Origin: Nitrobacter sp035546855
GTDB lineage: Bacteria > Pseudomonadota > Alphaproteobacteria > Rhizobiales > Xanthobacteraceae
Assembly (NCBI GenBank): GCA_035546855.1
Contig: DASZVY010000029.1
Coordinates: 3,293 to 67,292, forward strand
Reading direction: 5' to 3'
Length of the DNA stretch: 64,000 nt
This document shows positions 1-8,669 of the stretch, piece after piece (the first letter of the stretch is position 1; each line of letters begins with the position of its first letter). The position numbers were made by a program, and so were the translations under genes. A model generated the notes under the pieces. That model was given only the letters and a program-made list of their open reading frames with translations, was not told the DNA's origin and searched no databases.

Positions 1-1
1 C

Positions 2-163
2 GAGCGCAAGACCATGATGGCGCTGCTCGCCAAACTCGTGCATCTCAACAACGGCGTGTCGCGCGCGCCGCTGCGGATCGAGCATGGCAAGGCGCGCCGC
101 ACGGCCGCCGCGCCACGCCGGCGCGCCCTCAACGGCACCGCGAGCGAACAGACCCATGCCTGA
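2..163 (+). CDS. C-terminal end of a probable MarR-family transcriptional regulator (partial)
   Basis: An open frame enters from the left edge and stops at 161-163, giving 53 residues. The stretch LLAKLVHLNNGVSRAPLR followed by an Arg/Ala-rich tail resembles the last helix and C-terminus of MarR proteins that regulate aromatic catabolism. Its stop codon lies inside the start region of the monooxygenase gene (ATGCCTGA, 8-base overlap), so the two are probably cotranscribed. This fits a local regulator of the flavoprotein. The winged-helix domain is outside the window, so the family call is tentative; only the existence of an upstream coding frame is fairly secure. Confidence 0.5.
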   Translation, partial: ERKTMMALLAKLVHLNNGVSRAPLRIEHGKARRTAAAPRRRALNGTASEQTHA

Positions 164-1349
164 GCCGCATCCGATCCTGATCGCCGGCGGCGGCATCGGC
201 GGGCTCGCCTGCGCGATGGGGCTCGCCCAGAGGGGCTTTCGCGTCACCGTGCTGGAGAAGGCGGCCGCGCTCGGCGAGATCGGCGCCGGCATCCAGCTCG
301 GCCCCAATGCGTTTCACGCCTTCGATACGCTCGGCGTCGGCGAAGCCGCCCGCGCCATGGCTGTCTATATCGACAAGCTGCGGCTGATGGACGCGCTGAC
401 CGCCGAGGAGATCACCCACATCGACCTCGGCGACGCCTTCCGCGCCCGCTTCCGCAATCCTTACGCCGTGGTGCATCGCGGCGACCTGCACGGCGTGTTC
501 CTGAAAGCCTGCCGCGAGCATCCCTTGATCGAACTGCGCACCAGCAGCGAAGTCACCGGCTACGACCAGGATGGCTCGTCCGTCACCGCGCGGCTCGCCG
601 ACGGCGCGCGCGTCACCGGCGCGCTGCTGATCGGCGCGGACGGGCTGTGGTCGAACATCCGCCGGCAGGCGATCGGCGACGGCGCGCCGCGCGTCTCCGG
701 CCACACCACCTACCGCTCGGTCATTCCCACCGAACAGATGCCGGAAGACCTGCGCTGGAACGCCGCCACGCTGTGGGCCGGGCCGAAGTGCCACATCGTG
801 CATTATCCGCTGTCGGGCTGGAAGGTGTTCAACCTCGTCGTCACCTATCACAACGACGCGCCGGAGCCCGTCGCCGGCAAGCCGGTCTCGGAGGACGAGG
901 TGATGAAGGGCTTTACGCACGTCCATCCCCGCGCGCAGACCATCATCCGCCACGGCAAGGACTGGAAGCTCTGGGTGCTGTGCGACCGCGACCCCAACGA
1001 GAACTGGATCGACGGCCGCGTGGCGCTGCTCGGCGACGCCGCGCATCCGATGATGCAGTATTTCGCGCAGGGCGCCTGCATGGCGATGGAGGACGCCGTT
1101 TGTCTCTCGCAGATGCTGGCGGATCACCCCGACGATCTCGCCACGGCGCTGGAGCGCTACCGCGCGCAGCGTTTTCCCCGCACCGCGCGGGTGCAGTTGC
1201 AGTCGCGCCTGATCGGCGAGCATATCTATCACCCGGCGGGCCTGCACGCCGAACTGCGCAACGCCATCATGGGCGCGAAGTCGTCGGAGGATTACTACGG
1301 CCACCTCGCCTGGCTCTACGGCGGCACGGGACTGACGGCGGCGGGATGA
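156..1349 (+). CDS. FAD-dependent aromatic hydroxylase, 3-hydroxybenzoate 6-monooxygenase-like
   Basis: A 397-residue single-component flavoprotein hydroxylase. Residues 11-16 carry the FAD-binding GGGIGG motif after a hydrophobic strand, a GADGLWS stretch lies near residue 170, and GDAAHPM near residue 291 is the second FAD motif. The family uses NAD(P)H and oxygen to hydroxylate aromatic acids; the overall pattern (IGAGIQLGPNA, MQYFAQGACMAMEDA) is closest to 3-hydroxybenzoate 6-monooxygenases of the gentisate pathway. I chose ATG 156 rather than an in-frame start 72 bases earlier because it begins just before the flavin fold and overlaps the end of the preceding regulator. Salicylate or another hydroxybenzoate is an alternative substrate. 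No gentisate dioxygenase is visible downstream. Confidence 0.85.
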   Translation: MPEPHPILIAGGGIGGLACAMGLAQRGFRVTVLEKAAALGEIGAGIQLGPNAFHAFDTLGVGEAARAMAVYIDKLRLMDALTAEEITHIDLGDAFRARFRNPYAVVHRGDLHGVFLKACREHPLIELRTSSEVTGYDQDGSSVTARLADGARVTGALLIGADGLWSNIRRQAIGDGAPRVSGHTTYRSVIPTEQMPEDLRWNAATLWAGPKCHIVHYPLSGWKVFNLVVTYHNDAPEPVAGKPVSEDEVMKGFTHVHPRAQTIIRHGKDWKLWVLCDRDPNENWIDGRVALLGDAAHPMMQYFAQGACMAMEDAVCLSQMLADHPDDLATALERYRAQRFPRTARVQLQSRLIGEHIYHPAGLHAELRNAIMGAKSSEDYYGHLAWLYGGTGLTAAG

Positions 1350-1380
1350 ACCTCGTATCAGGGACAATAATTCCTCTTCA

Positions 1381-1535
1381 CCGTCATTCCGGGACGCGCG
1401 ATCTTCACGCGCGGGCCCGGAATCCATAACCCCTGTCGGCGTTATTAACGCGTTACATCTGCTCCACGTGCTCGACCTCACCACTGGGAGTATGGATTCC
1501 GGGTTCGATGCTTCGCATCGCCCCGGAATGACGAG
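1381..1535. repeat. Paired palindromic intergenic repeat
   Basis: Two units face each other between convergent genes. The left unit runs from CGTCATTCCGGGACGCG to CCCGGAATCCAT; the right unit starts ATGGATTCCGGGTTCG and ends CCCCGGAATGACG. Each unit is itself an inverted repeat, and the two units together form a larger one. This is the style of short dispersed repeats common in Bradyrhizobium-type genomes. It could fold in RNA from either strand and act as a bidirectional terminator or mRNA 3' end. Confidence 0.75.
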
Positions 1536-1563
1536 ACAGAGAGAGCGGTGGCGCGCGCTCCCC

Positions 1564-2706
1564 TCAATACCGATACGGCTCGATCTCCAGCAGCGGGAAC
1601 GAGCTGAACACATGCGGCAGGTTGGTCGCCGCCGCCGGATGCAGGTGCGACTTGTCGAGCTGCGCGAACGAGGTGACGCCCAAAAGCCCGAGGCAGCGGA
1701 TCACTTCGTCCTCCAGGAGTTCGAGCAGGCGCACGATGCCCTCCTCGCCCTTGGCCGCCAGCGCGCAGCACTGCATGCGCCCGATGCCGACAAGGTCGGC
1801 GCCCGACGCGATCGCCTTCACGATGTCGGTGCCGCGGCAGATGCTGCCGTCCACCATGATCTTGGCGCGGCCCGCAACCGCCTGGACGATTTCGGGCAAC
1901 ACGTGCATCGAGCCGCGACCGTGATCGAGCTGGCGGCCGCCGTGGTTCGATACGTAGACCCATTCGACGCCGTGATCGCAGGCCATCGCCGCATCCTCGG
2001 CGGTCGCGATCCCCTTGAGAACGAGGGGAATGTCGAACTTGTCCTTGATGAGCTCCACCGTGCGCCAGCTCAGGCCCATCTGGAATTCGCCGCCGCTGGC
2101 GCGGACACGGCTTTCACGCACGTAGCGCTTGGCGAGATCGCGCTCGCGCCGGCTGTAGTGCGCGGTGTCGACCGTGAGGCAGAACGCGGTGTAGCCGTTG
2201 TCGATGGCGCGTTTGACCTGATCCTCGACGAAGGCATCGTCGCCGCGCACGTAAAGCTGGTAGATGCGCAGCGTATCCGGCGCGGCTTTCGCCAATCCCT
2301 CGAGGCCCGGCTGCGACACCGAGCTCAGCATATGCGCCGCGCCGAACAGGCCGGCCCCGCTGCCGACCACGCCGCCGCTGCCGGGATCGAACATCTCGAG
2401 CGCGCCGACCGGCGCCATCATCACCGGCAGCCGCAACTTGCGGCCGAACACCTCGACCGAGGGATCGACCTCGCGGACGTCGCGCAGCACGCGCGGCCGG
2501 AACGCGATCTCGTCGAGCGCCATGCGGTTGCGGCGCATGGTGGTCTCGGATTCCGACGCGCCGGCGATATAATCCCAGGCGTTCTGGTTCAGGTTGGCCC
2601 GCGCGCGGCGGATCAGTTCATGAAGGTTCTGGAACTCCTCATTGGTGCTGCCGAGTTCTGCGGTCTTTTCCGGCCGAATGCGCCTCGCCTCGCTCATGTA
2701 TCTCAC
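1564..2706 (-). CDS. FMN-dependent alpha-hydroxy-acid oxidase/dehydrogenase (LldD/glycolate oxidase family)
   Basis: A 380-residue protein that matches the usual length of this TIM-barrel flavoenzyme family. It oxidises a 2-hydroxy acid such as L-lactate, glycolate or mandelate to the 2-keto acid. Recognisable pieces are NAWDYIAGASE (residues ~41-51), PVMMAPVGALEMFDPGSG (~94), the LTVDTA flavin/substrate strand (~177), VLKGI (~229) and the active-site SNHGGRQLD with the catalytic His and Arg (~254). There is no membrane anchor, so it should be cytosolic. It is transcribed alone, divergent from the hydrolase gene at 2828 and convergent with the hydroxylase at 156. The natural substrate cannot be read from sequence. 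Confidence 0.88.
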   Translation of the reverse strand: MRYMSEARRIRPEKTAELGSTNEEFQNLHELIRRARANLNQNAWDYIAGASESETTMRRNRMALDEIAFRPRVLRDVREVDPSVEVFGRKLRLPVMMAPVGALEMFDPGSGGVVGSGAGLFGAAHMLSSVSQPGLEGLAKAAPDTLRIYQLYVRGDDAFVEDQVKRAIDNGYTAFCLTVDTAHYSRRERDLAKRYVRESRVRASGGEFQMGLSWRTVELIKDKFDIPLVLKGIATAEDAAMACDHGVEWVYVSNHGGRQLDHGRGSMHVLPEIVQAVAGRAKIMVDGSICRGTDIVKAIASGADLVGIGRMQCCALAAKGEEGIVRLLELLEDEVIRCLGLLGVTSFAQLDKSHLHPAAATNLPHVFSSFPLLEIEPYRY

Positions 2707-2827
2707 TCCCGTTCCTGCAAATCCGAGCTTGCCGTTGCCATGATCGGCGGATTGACGCAGGCTTTGACATAACCATGCCCATCGCTCAACCGGCGTTTAA
2801 GCAGACCCTTATGCCGCATGGCGATGG

Positions 2828-3532
2828 ATGGTGCCACGCAAGGCGACGAAAGCCGTGACCGGACAGAAACGCACGATTCCCATCGGAGATTCAGCATTCG
2901 TCTCCGCGCTGTTGATCCAGCCGCCGGGCGCCCGCGCCTGCTACGTCTTGGCTCACGGCGCCGGAGCCGGCATGACGCATCCGTTCATGGAAGCGGTCGC
3001 GGCCGGGCTTGCCGAACGCCATATCGCGACGCTGCGCTACCAGTTTCCCTACATGGAGAAAGGCAGCAAGCGGCCGGACGCGCCGGCCGTCGCCCATGCC
3101 GCCGTGCGCGCGGCGGTGGACGAAGCGGCGCGCTGCTGTCCCGGACGGCCGCTGATCGCTGGCGGCAAATCGTTCGGCGCGCGCATGACGTCGCAGGCGC
3201 AGGCGAGCGCGCCCTTGCCCGGGGTGCGCGGGCTCGCGTTTCTCGGCTTTCCCTTGTATCCCGCCGGAAAGCCGTCGACCGAACGGGCCGCGCATCTCGC
3301 CGGCGTCAAGATCCCCTTGCTGTTCGTGCAGGGCACGCGCGACACGCTCGCTGAATTGAAGCTGCTGGAGCCGGTGGTCAAAAGCCTTGGCAGGAAAGCG
3401 ACCTTGCACATCGTGGACGGCGGCGATCATTCCTTCCACGTGCCCGCCCGCTCCGGCCGCAAGGATTCGGAGGTGATGACGGAGATCTGCGATGCGCTGG
3501 CGGCGTGGGTCGGGAGGATCATTCAGATTTGA
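2828..3532 (+). CDS. Alpha/beta-hydrolase (KANL3/Tex30 or dienelactone hydrolase-like)
   Basis: A 234-residue alpha/beta-hydrolase. LAHGAGAGMTHPFM near residue 42 is the oxyanion-hole loop, GGKSFGARM near residue 117 is the nucleophile elbow with the expected serine, and GTRDTLAE (~169) and GGDHSF (~197) supply the acid and histidine. This pattern matches the KANL3/Tex30-like subgroup of small hydrolases whose substrates are unknown. The ATG at 2828 has no strong ribosome-binding site; an in-frame GTG at 2855 is possible. It stands alone, divergent from the hydroxy-acid oxidase and convergent with the LysR gene, with a palindromic repeat after its stop. Confidence 0.8.
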   Translation: MVPRKATKAVTGQKRTIPIGDSAFVSALLIQPPGARACYVLAHGAGAGMTHPFMEAVAAGLAERHIATLRYQFPYMEKGSKRPDAPAVAHAAVRAAVDEAARCCPGRPLIAGGKSFGARMTSQAQASAPLPGVRGLAFLGFPLYPAGKPSTERAAHLAGVKIPLLFVQGTRDTLAELKLLEPVVKSLGRKATLHIVDGGDHSFHVPARSGRKDSEVMTEICDALAAWVGRIIQI

Positions 3533-3534
3533 TC

Positions 3535-3572
3535 CGTCATGCCCGCGCTTGTCGCTGGCATCCACGTCTTTG
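3535..3572. repeat. Short palindromic repeat between convergent genes
   Basis: ATGCCCGCG and CGCTGGCAT flank a five-base loop right after the hydrolase stop codon, with one mismatch. The surrounding bases (CGTCATGCCCGCGCTTG) belong to another dispersed repeat type of this bacterial group. Its position suggests a bidirectional transcription end. Confidence 0.6.
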
Positions 3573-3590
3573 GTTGCGCGCAAGCGACCC

Positions 3591-4475
3591 TCACAACTCC
3601 ACCGCCAGCGACGCCTTCAAATGCGCCAGCAAGGCCTGCACGGCGGCGGCGTTGACGCGGCGCTCGGGAATCGTCGCCTTGACCCACAGTTCGGGAATCG
3701 GAAAGTCCGGCAGCACGAGCCGCAGCGCGCCGCTGCGCAGCGCGTCAGCCACGAGATAGTGCGAGATGAAGGCGATGCCGTTGCCGGCGATCGCGCTTTT
3801 CACCAATACATGCCCTTCGTTTGAAGCGAGATAGGGCCGCACCTGAATGGTGACGCGGCCGCGTGGGCCGTCGAACATCCATTCCGGCCCGGTCGGCAGG
3901 AAACTCAGGCAGCGATGGTCGACGAGATCGCGCGGATGGCGGGGCGCACCATGCGCCTCGAGATACGACGGCGACGCGCAGAGCAGGCGGTGCAGCGGAC
4001 ACAAAGGCTCGTCGACGACACCGCCGAAGGAATGCGGGAACGCACCGATCGCAACGTCAAAGCCTTCCGTCACCGGATCGACCGGCCGATCGATCAGCAC
4101 GAGTTCGAGCTTGACTTGCGGGTTCCGCATCTGGAATGCGCTGAACGCATCCGCAAGCCGTGTGATGGTGAGCGAGGTCGGCGCCTTGACGCGCAGATGG
4201 TCGGCAAGGTCGTGCCCGGTCTCGCCCATGCGCGACAGGAGATCGCCGATATCGGCCACGATACTGCGGGCGCGCGGCAGATATTGCTGGCCGGCTTCGG
4301 TCAACCGCAACTGACGGGTGGAGCGATGGAACAGCGCCGCGCCGATCCGCCCTTCGAGTTGCGTCACGCGCTTGGCGACGACTGACGTCGAGACGTTGAG
4401 CTTGCGGGCGGCGGCCGAGAAACCACTCGCTTCGGCAGTCGCCAGAAAGGCCTGGAGGTTGGCGAGCGTATCCAT
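3591..4475 (-). CDS. LysR-family transcriptional regulator
   Basis: A 294-residue LysR regulator. The N-terminal winged helix-turn-helix spans about residues 1-60 (DTLANLQAFLATAEASGF, then AARKLNVSTSVVAKRVTQLE), followed by the linker helix and a two-lobed effector domain (~88-294). It is of the subgroup whose second domain reads LRVKAPTSLTI. The gene is divergent from the flavoprotein/ABC-transporter operon with 111 bases between the two starts, the usual arrangement for a LysR regulator controlling its neighbour in response to a substrate or intermediate. A candidate binding palindrome lies at 4480-4498. Confidence 0.9.
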   Translation of the reverse strand: MDTLANLQAFLATAEASGFSAAARKLNVSTSVVAKRVTQLEGRIGAALFHRSTRQLRLTEAGQQYLPRARSIVADIGDLLSRMGETGHDLADHLRVKAPTSLTITRLADAFSAFQMRNPQVKLELVLIDRPVDPVTEGFDVAIGAFPHSFGGVVDEPLCPLHRLLCASPSYLEAHGAPRHPRDLVDHRCLSFLPTGPEWMFDGPRGRVTIQVRPYLASNEGHVLVKSAIAGNGIAFISHYLVADALRSGALRLVLPDFPIPELWVKATIPERRVNAAAVQALLAHLKASLAVEL

Positions 4476-4479
4476 TGAC

Positions 4480-4498
4480 CTTTCTCGATTCGTGAAAG
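4480..4498. promoter_or_regulatory. Candidate LysR operator (CTTTC-N9-GAAAG)
   Basis: An inverted repeat with five-base arms CTTTC and GAAAG around a nine-base spacer lies five bases upstream of the LysR start. It includes the T-N11-A pattern typical of LysR sites. The location would fit autorepression and activation of the divergent operon. Short palindromes of this size occur by chance, so this is a candidate only. Confidence 0.35.
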
Positions 4499-4586
4499 CT
4501 GATCGTCTATTTTGCAGGATTGTAGTTCATCTAGCGTCAATTCATAGTGCGGGCAACGACACGAAAACCGCAAGGGAAACGCCGGC

Positions 4587-5951
4587 TTGCCTGTCCGCAC
4601 CATCACCGAACCCGCCCGCCAGATTCCGCTCTATGGCGAATACGACGTCGCCGTGCTGGGCGGCGGACCGGCCGGCATCGCCGCCGCCGCGGCGGCGGCG
4701 CGCGCGGGCCGCAGGACATTGCTGATCGAGCGCTACGGTTTTCTCGGCGGCATGGGCACGGCAGCCGGGGTCACCAATTTCTGCGGGCTCCATGCGAATG
4801 TCTTTGGCGAACATCGCCGCGTGGTGCAGGGCATCGCCTCCGACCTGCTCGGCCGCATCGATCGCCTCGGCGGCCTCAATGCCCCGCACCTGATCCTCGG
4901 CAAGATCTTTGCGCAGGCCTACGACACCGCCGCCTACAAGATCGCCGCCGACGACCTGCTCGCCGCGCATAAGGCCGACATTCTTTTTCATGCCCTCGGC
5001 GCCGGCGTCGTCATGGCGCGGCCCGGCCATATCGACGCGCTGCTGGTGGAGACCAAGGCCGGGCGGCAGGCCGTCGTCGCCGGCATCTTCATCGACTGCT
5101 CCGGCGACGGCGACCTCGCCGCCTGGGCCGGCGCGCCCTGCGAGGTCGGCGACAACGCCGGGAGCATGCTCTACCCCTCCATGATGTTCCGCCTCAACGG
5201 CATCGATCCCGACAAGGCCGGCGACGCCTGGCGCACCATCCCGGCGCTGATGGAGCAGGCCGAGAAGAGCGGCACGCACACGTTTCCGCGCAAGGGCGCG
5301 ATCGTGCGGCCGCAAAAATCCGGCATCGAGTGGCGGGTGAACTTCACCCAGTTGAAACGCGACGACGGCGCCGCGATCAACGGGCTCGAGCCAGACGACC
5401 TCACCCGCGGCGAGATCGAGGGACGCCGCCAGGCGGTGGACGCCTTCACGTTCCTGCGCACGGTGCCGGGCTTCGAAAAGTCCTACATCGTCGACCTGCC
5501 GCCGCAACTCGGCATCCGCGAGACCCGGCGCGTCGCCGGCGGCTACCGGCTCTCCCGTGAAGACGTGCTCGGCTGCGCGTCATTTGAGGATTCCATCGGC
5601 GTCAACGGCTGGCCGCTCGAACAGCATGTGGCCGGCGACGTGACCTTCACCTTCCCGCCGATCCCGGACTCGCGCGGCTTCAACGAACTGCCGTACCGGA
5701 TGCTGGTGCCCGAGCGCACCGACAACCTCCTGGTAGCCGGGCGTTGCGCTTCCATGACTCACGAGGGCCAGTCGGCGGCGCGGGTGTCCGGCGCCTGCTT
5801 CGCCATGGGCGAGGCCGCGGGAGCCGCCGCGGCGCTGGCGCTCGGCGGCAACACATCCCCTCGCGACATCGCGACGGACAAGCTACAAGCGATGCTCAGG
5901 CAACAGGGCGCATTCATCGGACGGGATCAACCCGTGCCGGAAGGACTTTAG
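4587..5951 (+). CDS. FAD-dependent oxidoreductase (FAD_oxidored family)
   Basis: A 454-residue flavoprotein. The Rossmann FAD motif VLGGGPAG is at residues ~23-30 and is followed by ERYGFLGGMGTAAGVTNF, a stretch typical of PF12831-type proteins. A C-terminal segment, LLVAGRCASMTHEGQSAARVSGACFAMGEAAG (described in parts: GRC, then ARVSGACFAMGEAAG), closes the FAD site. The start is TTG at 4587, supported by AAGGGA nine bases upstream; no better ATG exists before the flavin motif. It is the first gene of an operon with an ABC importer (14 bases to the binding-protein start), so it probably oxidises the imported compound. The substrate is unknown; members of this family are often annotated only as FAD-dependent oxidoreductases. 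Confidence 0.82.
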   Translation: MPVRTITEPARQIPLYGEYDVAVLGGGPAGIAAAAAAARAGRRTLLIERYGFLGGMGTAAGVTNFCGLHANVFGEHRRVVQGIASDLLGRIDRLGGLNAPHLILGKIFAQAYDTAAYKIAADDLLAAHKADILFHALGAGVVMARPGHIDALLVETKAGRQAVVAGIFIDCSGDGDLAAWAGAPCEVGDNAGSMLYPSMMFRLNGIDPDKAGDAWRTIPALMEQAEKSGTHTFPRKGAIVRPQKSGIEWRVNFTQLKRDDGAAINGLEPDDLTRGEIEGRRQAVDAFTFLRTVPGFEKSYIVDLPPQLGIRETRRVAGGYRLSREDVLGCASFEDSIGVNGWPLEQHVAGDVTFTFPPIPDSRGFNELPYRMLVPERTDNLLVAGRCASMTHEGQSAARVSGACFAMGEAAGAAAALALGGNTSPRDIATDKLQAMLRQQGAFIGRDQPVPEGL

Positions 5952-5965
5952 GGACGGAGGACCTG

Positions 5966-7009
5966 ATGAAGCAGCGGCACCAGCCCGCGACTGCGCGGCG
6001 GATTTTCATCAAGCAGATTGGCGGCGCATGCGTCGCGTTCGCGCTTCTGGCGCTGCCGACGCGAGGTCACGGCGAGGACCTGCTCAAGGCCAGGATCGGC
6101 GTGCTCCGATTGTCGTCGTCGGCGCCGGTGTTCATCGCGCTCGACAAGGGTTACTTCAGGGATGCCGGCGTCGACGTCGACTTGAAGTTCTTCGACGCGG
6201 CGCAGCCGATCGCGGTGGCCACCACATCGGGCGACGTCGATTTCGGCGTGACCGCCTTTACGGCGGGCCTCTACAACCTCGCCGGCAAAGGCACGTTGAA
6301 GGTGATCGGCGGCATGAGCCGCGAGAAAGCAGGGTTTCCGCTGATCGGCTACTTCGCCAGCAACAACGCCTATGCCGCCGGCCTCAAGACGCCGAAGGAT
6401 CTTGCCGGCAAGCGCGTGGCGGTGACGCAGGTCGGCTCGAGCTTCCACTATTCGCTGGGCCTTCTTGCCGACAAGTATCACTTCAAGCTCAGCAGCATCA
6501 AGGTGCTGCCGATGCAGTCGCTGTCGAACGCTGCCGCCGCGCTGAAAGGGGAAACGGTGGATGCGGCGCTGCTGCCGGTGTCCACCGCGCGCAAGCTGAT
6601 GGATTCAAACGGCGCGAAGCTGCTCGGCTGGGTCGGCGACGAAACGCCGTGGCAGCTCGGCGCGGTGTTCGCGTCCACCAAGACCGTTGCGAACAAAGCG
6701 CTGGTGACGAAGGTGCTGGCCGCGCTCACCCGCGCCGACAAGGAATATCACGACGTGATCCTCGCGCACTTCAAGGACGGCAGAGCGCCGGTCACCGATG
6801 CGACAAAACCGCTGCTCGCGATCATCGCCAAATACACCAATGGCACGGTCGAGCAGGTCGCCGGCAACTGCGCCTATATCGATCCCGACGGCAAGCTCGA
6901 CGTGAAGAACGTCGCCAACCAGATCGAATGGCTGCAGGCGCAGGGTTTTGTCGACAAGGGTTTTGGCGCCGGCGACATCATCGCCAACGACTATGTGAAG
7001 GCCGATTGA
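5966..7009 (+). CDS. ABC transporter periplasmic substrate-binding protein (SsuA/THI5-like)
   Basis: A 347-residue binding protein of the nitrate/sulfonate/taurine transport type. ATG 5966 follows GGAGG-like bases (GGACGGAGGACCTG). The N-terminus has a twin-arginine-like motif (ARRIFIKQ) followed by a hydrophobic stretch and a cleavage region near GHGED, so Tat export of a folded or cofactor-bound protein is possible. The mature part contains APVFIALDKGYFRDAGVDV and KTPKDLAGKRVAVTQ, the usual lobes of SsuA/THI5 proteins. Its stop overlaps the ATPase start by one base. Possible ligands include sulfonates, amines, pyrimidines or aromatic acids. Confidence 0.85.
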   Translation: MKQRHQPATARRIFIKQIGGACVAFALLALPTRGHGEDLLKARIGVLRLSSSAPVFIALDKGYFRDAGVDVDLKFFDAAQPIAVATTSGDVDFGVTAFTAGLYNLAGKGTLKVIGGMSREKAGFPLIGYFASNNAYAAGLKTPKDLAGKRVAVTQVGSSFHYSLGLLADKYHFKLSSIKVLPMQSLSNAAAALKGETVDAALLPVSTARKLMDSNGAKLLGWVGDETPWQLGAVFASTKTVANKALVTKVLAALTRADKEYHDVILAHFKDGRAPVTDATKPLLAIIAKYTNGTVEQVAGNCAYIDPDGKLDVKNVANQIEWLQAQGFVDKGFGAGDIIANDYVKAD

Positions 7010-7782
7010 TGGACCTGATCGCCCGCAACATCAGTCACCGGTTCGGCGAGCTCGACGTCCTCAGCGACGTGAGTTTTACCATCGGCGCGGGCGAGGTGGT
7101 CGCCATCGTCGGCCCTTCCGGCTGCGGCAAGAGCACCCTGCTCTCCATTCTCGGCGGACTGCTGCAGCCAAGCGAGGGCCGCGCCGAACTGCGCGGCGAA
7201 GCGCCTGCGGGAAGCCTCAATCCGCTGACCTTCGTGTTTCAGGACTTTGCGCTGCTGCCCTGGAACACGGTCGGCGAGAACGTCGCCTTTCCGCTGCTGC
7301 ATACGTCGCTGTCCGTAAGCGAGCGTGACGCGATCGTTGCCGATGCCCTGCGCCGCACCGGCCTGATCGACTTCCGCGCCGCCTATCCGAAGCAACTGTC
7401 CGGCGGCATGCGTCAGCGCGTCGGTATCGCCCGCGCCATCGCGGTACGCCCCGCGATCCTGCTGATGGACGAGCCGCTGTCGGCGCTGGACTCGCAGACG
7501 CGCGAACTGCTGATGGAGGACTTCATCGGCCTGCTCGCCGACGGCGCCATGGGCGCGGCCTATGTCACGCACAATCTCGAGGAAGCCGTCCGCCTCGCCG
7601 ACCGCATCGTGGTGCTGTCGCGGCGGCCCGGACGCATCCGCGAGGTCGTCACCCCGCCGCTCGGCCGCGCCGCGCGCGGGGATAGCCATGCGCGCGAGCA
7701 GTTACTCGCGATGCAGGGCGAGTTATGGTCGCTGATCCGCGGCGAGGCCATCGACGCCGAGCGCGAGGTCCAGCATGCTTGA
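7009..7782 (+). CDS. ABC transporter ATP-binding protein (nitrate/sulfonate/taurine type)
   Basis: A 257-residue ATPase. Walker A GPSGCGKST is at residues 35-43, the Q-loop follows in VFQDFALLPW, the signature LSGGMRQR is at ~129, Walker B ILLMDEPLSALD at ~149, and the H-loop is in YVTHNLEEAV. QDFALLPW with a Trp is typical of the SsuB/TauB group. It energises import of the ligand bound by the upstream periplasmic protein. The start (ATG in TGATGG) overlaps the previous stop by one base, and its own end overlaps the permease start by eight bases, showing translational coupling through the operon. Confidence 0.93.
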   Translation: MDLIARNISHRFGELDVLSDVSFTIGAGEVVAIVGPSGCGKSTLLSILGGLLQPSEGRAELRGEAPAGSLNPLTFVFQDFALLPWNTVGENVAFPLLHTSLSVSERDAIVADALRRTGLIDFRAAYPKQLSGGMRQRVGIARAIAVRPAILLMDEPLSALDSQTRELLMEDFIGLLADGAMGAAYVTHNLEEAVRLADRIVVLSRRPGRIREVVTPPLGRAARGDSHAREQLLAMQGELWSLIRGEAIDAEREVQHA

Positions 7783-8644
7783 CCAGCCGACCGCCGGATC
7801 CGCCCCCTCCCAGCCGGCGCGCGTGGCTGCCACAGGTTCGCCACAACGCGGAACCGACCCTGGAATCCGGCCCGTGCGCTTCCGCGGCGGCGGATTCGCC
7901 CCCCGCTCCGGACGGCATTCGGGCTGGGTTGCGATGCTCGTCGTTCTCGTGCTCTGGCAGATCGCCGGAAGCGCCAATCTGATCAATCCGCTGTTCCTGC
8001 CGAGTCCGTTGGCGATCGCGCGCGCCACCTGGAAGCTCATGATGTCGGGTGATCTCTGGCGTCATCTCGCGTGGTCCACGATGCGGATCGGCAGCGGCTG
8101 GCTGATCGGCACGATCGCCGGCGTCATCGTCGGTTTCGCCATCGGCTTGTCGAGTGTCGCGCGTGGTGTCGGCATGACATTCATCTCGGCGCTGTTTCCG
8201 ATTCCGAAGATTGCGCTGCTGCCGCTCTTGATCCTCTGGCTCGGCATCGGCGAAGAACCGAAGATCGCAACGATTGCGCTCGGCGTGTTCTTCTCGACGG
8301 GGATTTCCGTCTATAGCGGCGTGGACGCGGTGCCGCGCAACCTGATCCGGATGGCGCAAAGCTTCAACGTGCCGTTTGCCACCATCATCCGCCGCGTGAT
8401 CTGGCCCGGCGCGCTGCCCTCGATCCTCGCCGGCTTCCGCATCACCGCGTCGATCGCGTTGCTGCTGGTGGTCAGCGCCGAGATGATCGGCGCGCAATAC
8501 GGCATCGGCGCCTTCGTGCTGCAAGCCGGCAACCTGATGCAGACCGACCAGTTGCTCGCCGGCGTCGTGATCCTCTCGGTGTTCGGTCTGTTGATCGGCT
8601 GGCTGCTGAGCCTGCTGGAAAGGCGCCTGCTGCACTGGCGCTGA
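7775..8644 (+). CDS. ABC transporter permease (nitrate/sulfonate/taurine type)
   Basis: A 289-residue inner-membrane permease with about six transmembrane segments: residues ~49-66, ~102-124, ~130-150, ~165-185, ~225-247 and ~260-282. The cytoplasmic loop MAQSFNVPFATIIRRVIWPGALPSIL (in parts: SFNVP, WPGALPSI) is the EAA-type motif that docks on the ATPase. The first 45 residues are unusually long, Pro/Gly/Arg-rich and probably disordered; a shorter start is not obvious. It is the last gene of the 4.6-8.6 kb operon and ends 25 bases before the 3' end of the oppositely oriented tRNA gene. Confidence 0.9.
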   Translation: MLDQPTAGSAPSQPARVAATGSPQRGTDPGIRPVRFRGGGFAPRSGRHSGWVAMLVVLVLWQIAGSANLINPLFLPSPLAIARATWKLMMSGDLWRHLAWSTMRIGSGWLIGTIAGVIVGFAIGLSSVARGVGMTFISALFPIPKIALLPLLILWLGIGEEPKIATIALGVFFSTGISVYSGVDAVPRNLIRMAQSFNVPFATIIRRVIWPGALPSILAGFRITASIALLLVVSAEMIGAQYGIGAFVLQAGNLMQTDQLLAGVVILSVFGLLIGWLLSLLERRLLHWR

Positions 8645-8669
8645 CGCCGCGCACGGGCCGGCGAAAAGC

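Noticed and set aside
1468..2772. A 434-codon frame antisense to the hydroxy-acid oxidase
   Set aside because: No family pattern; the opposite strand encodes a complete oxidase with SNHGGRQLD.
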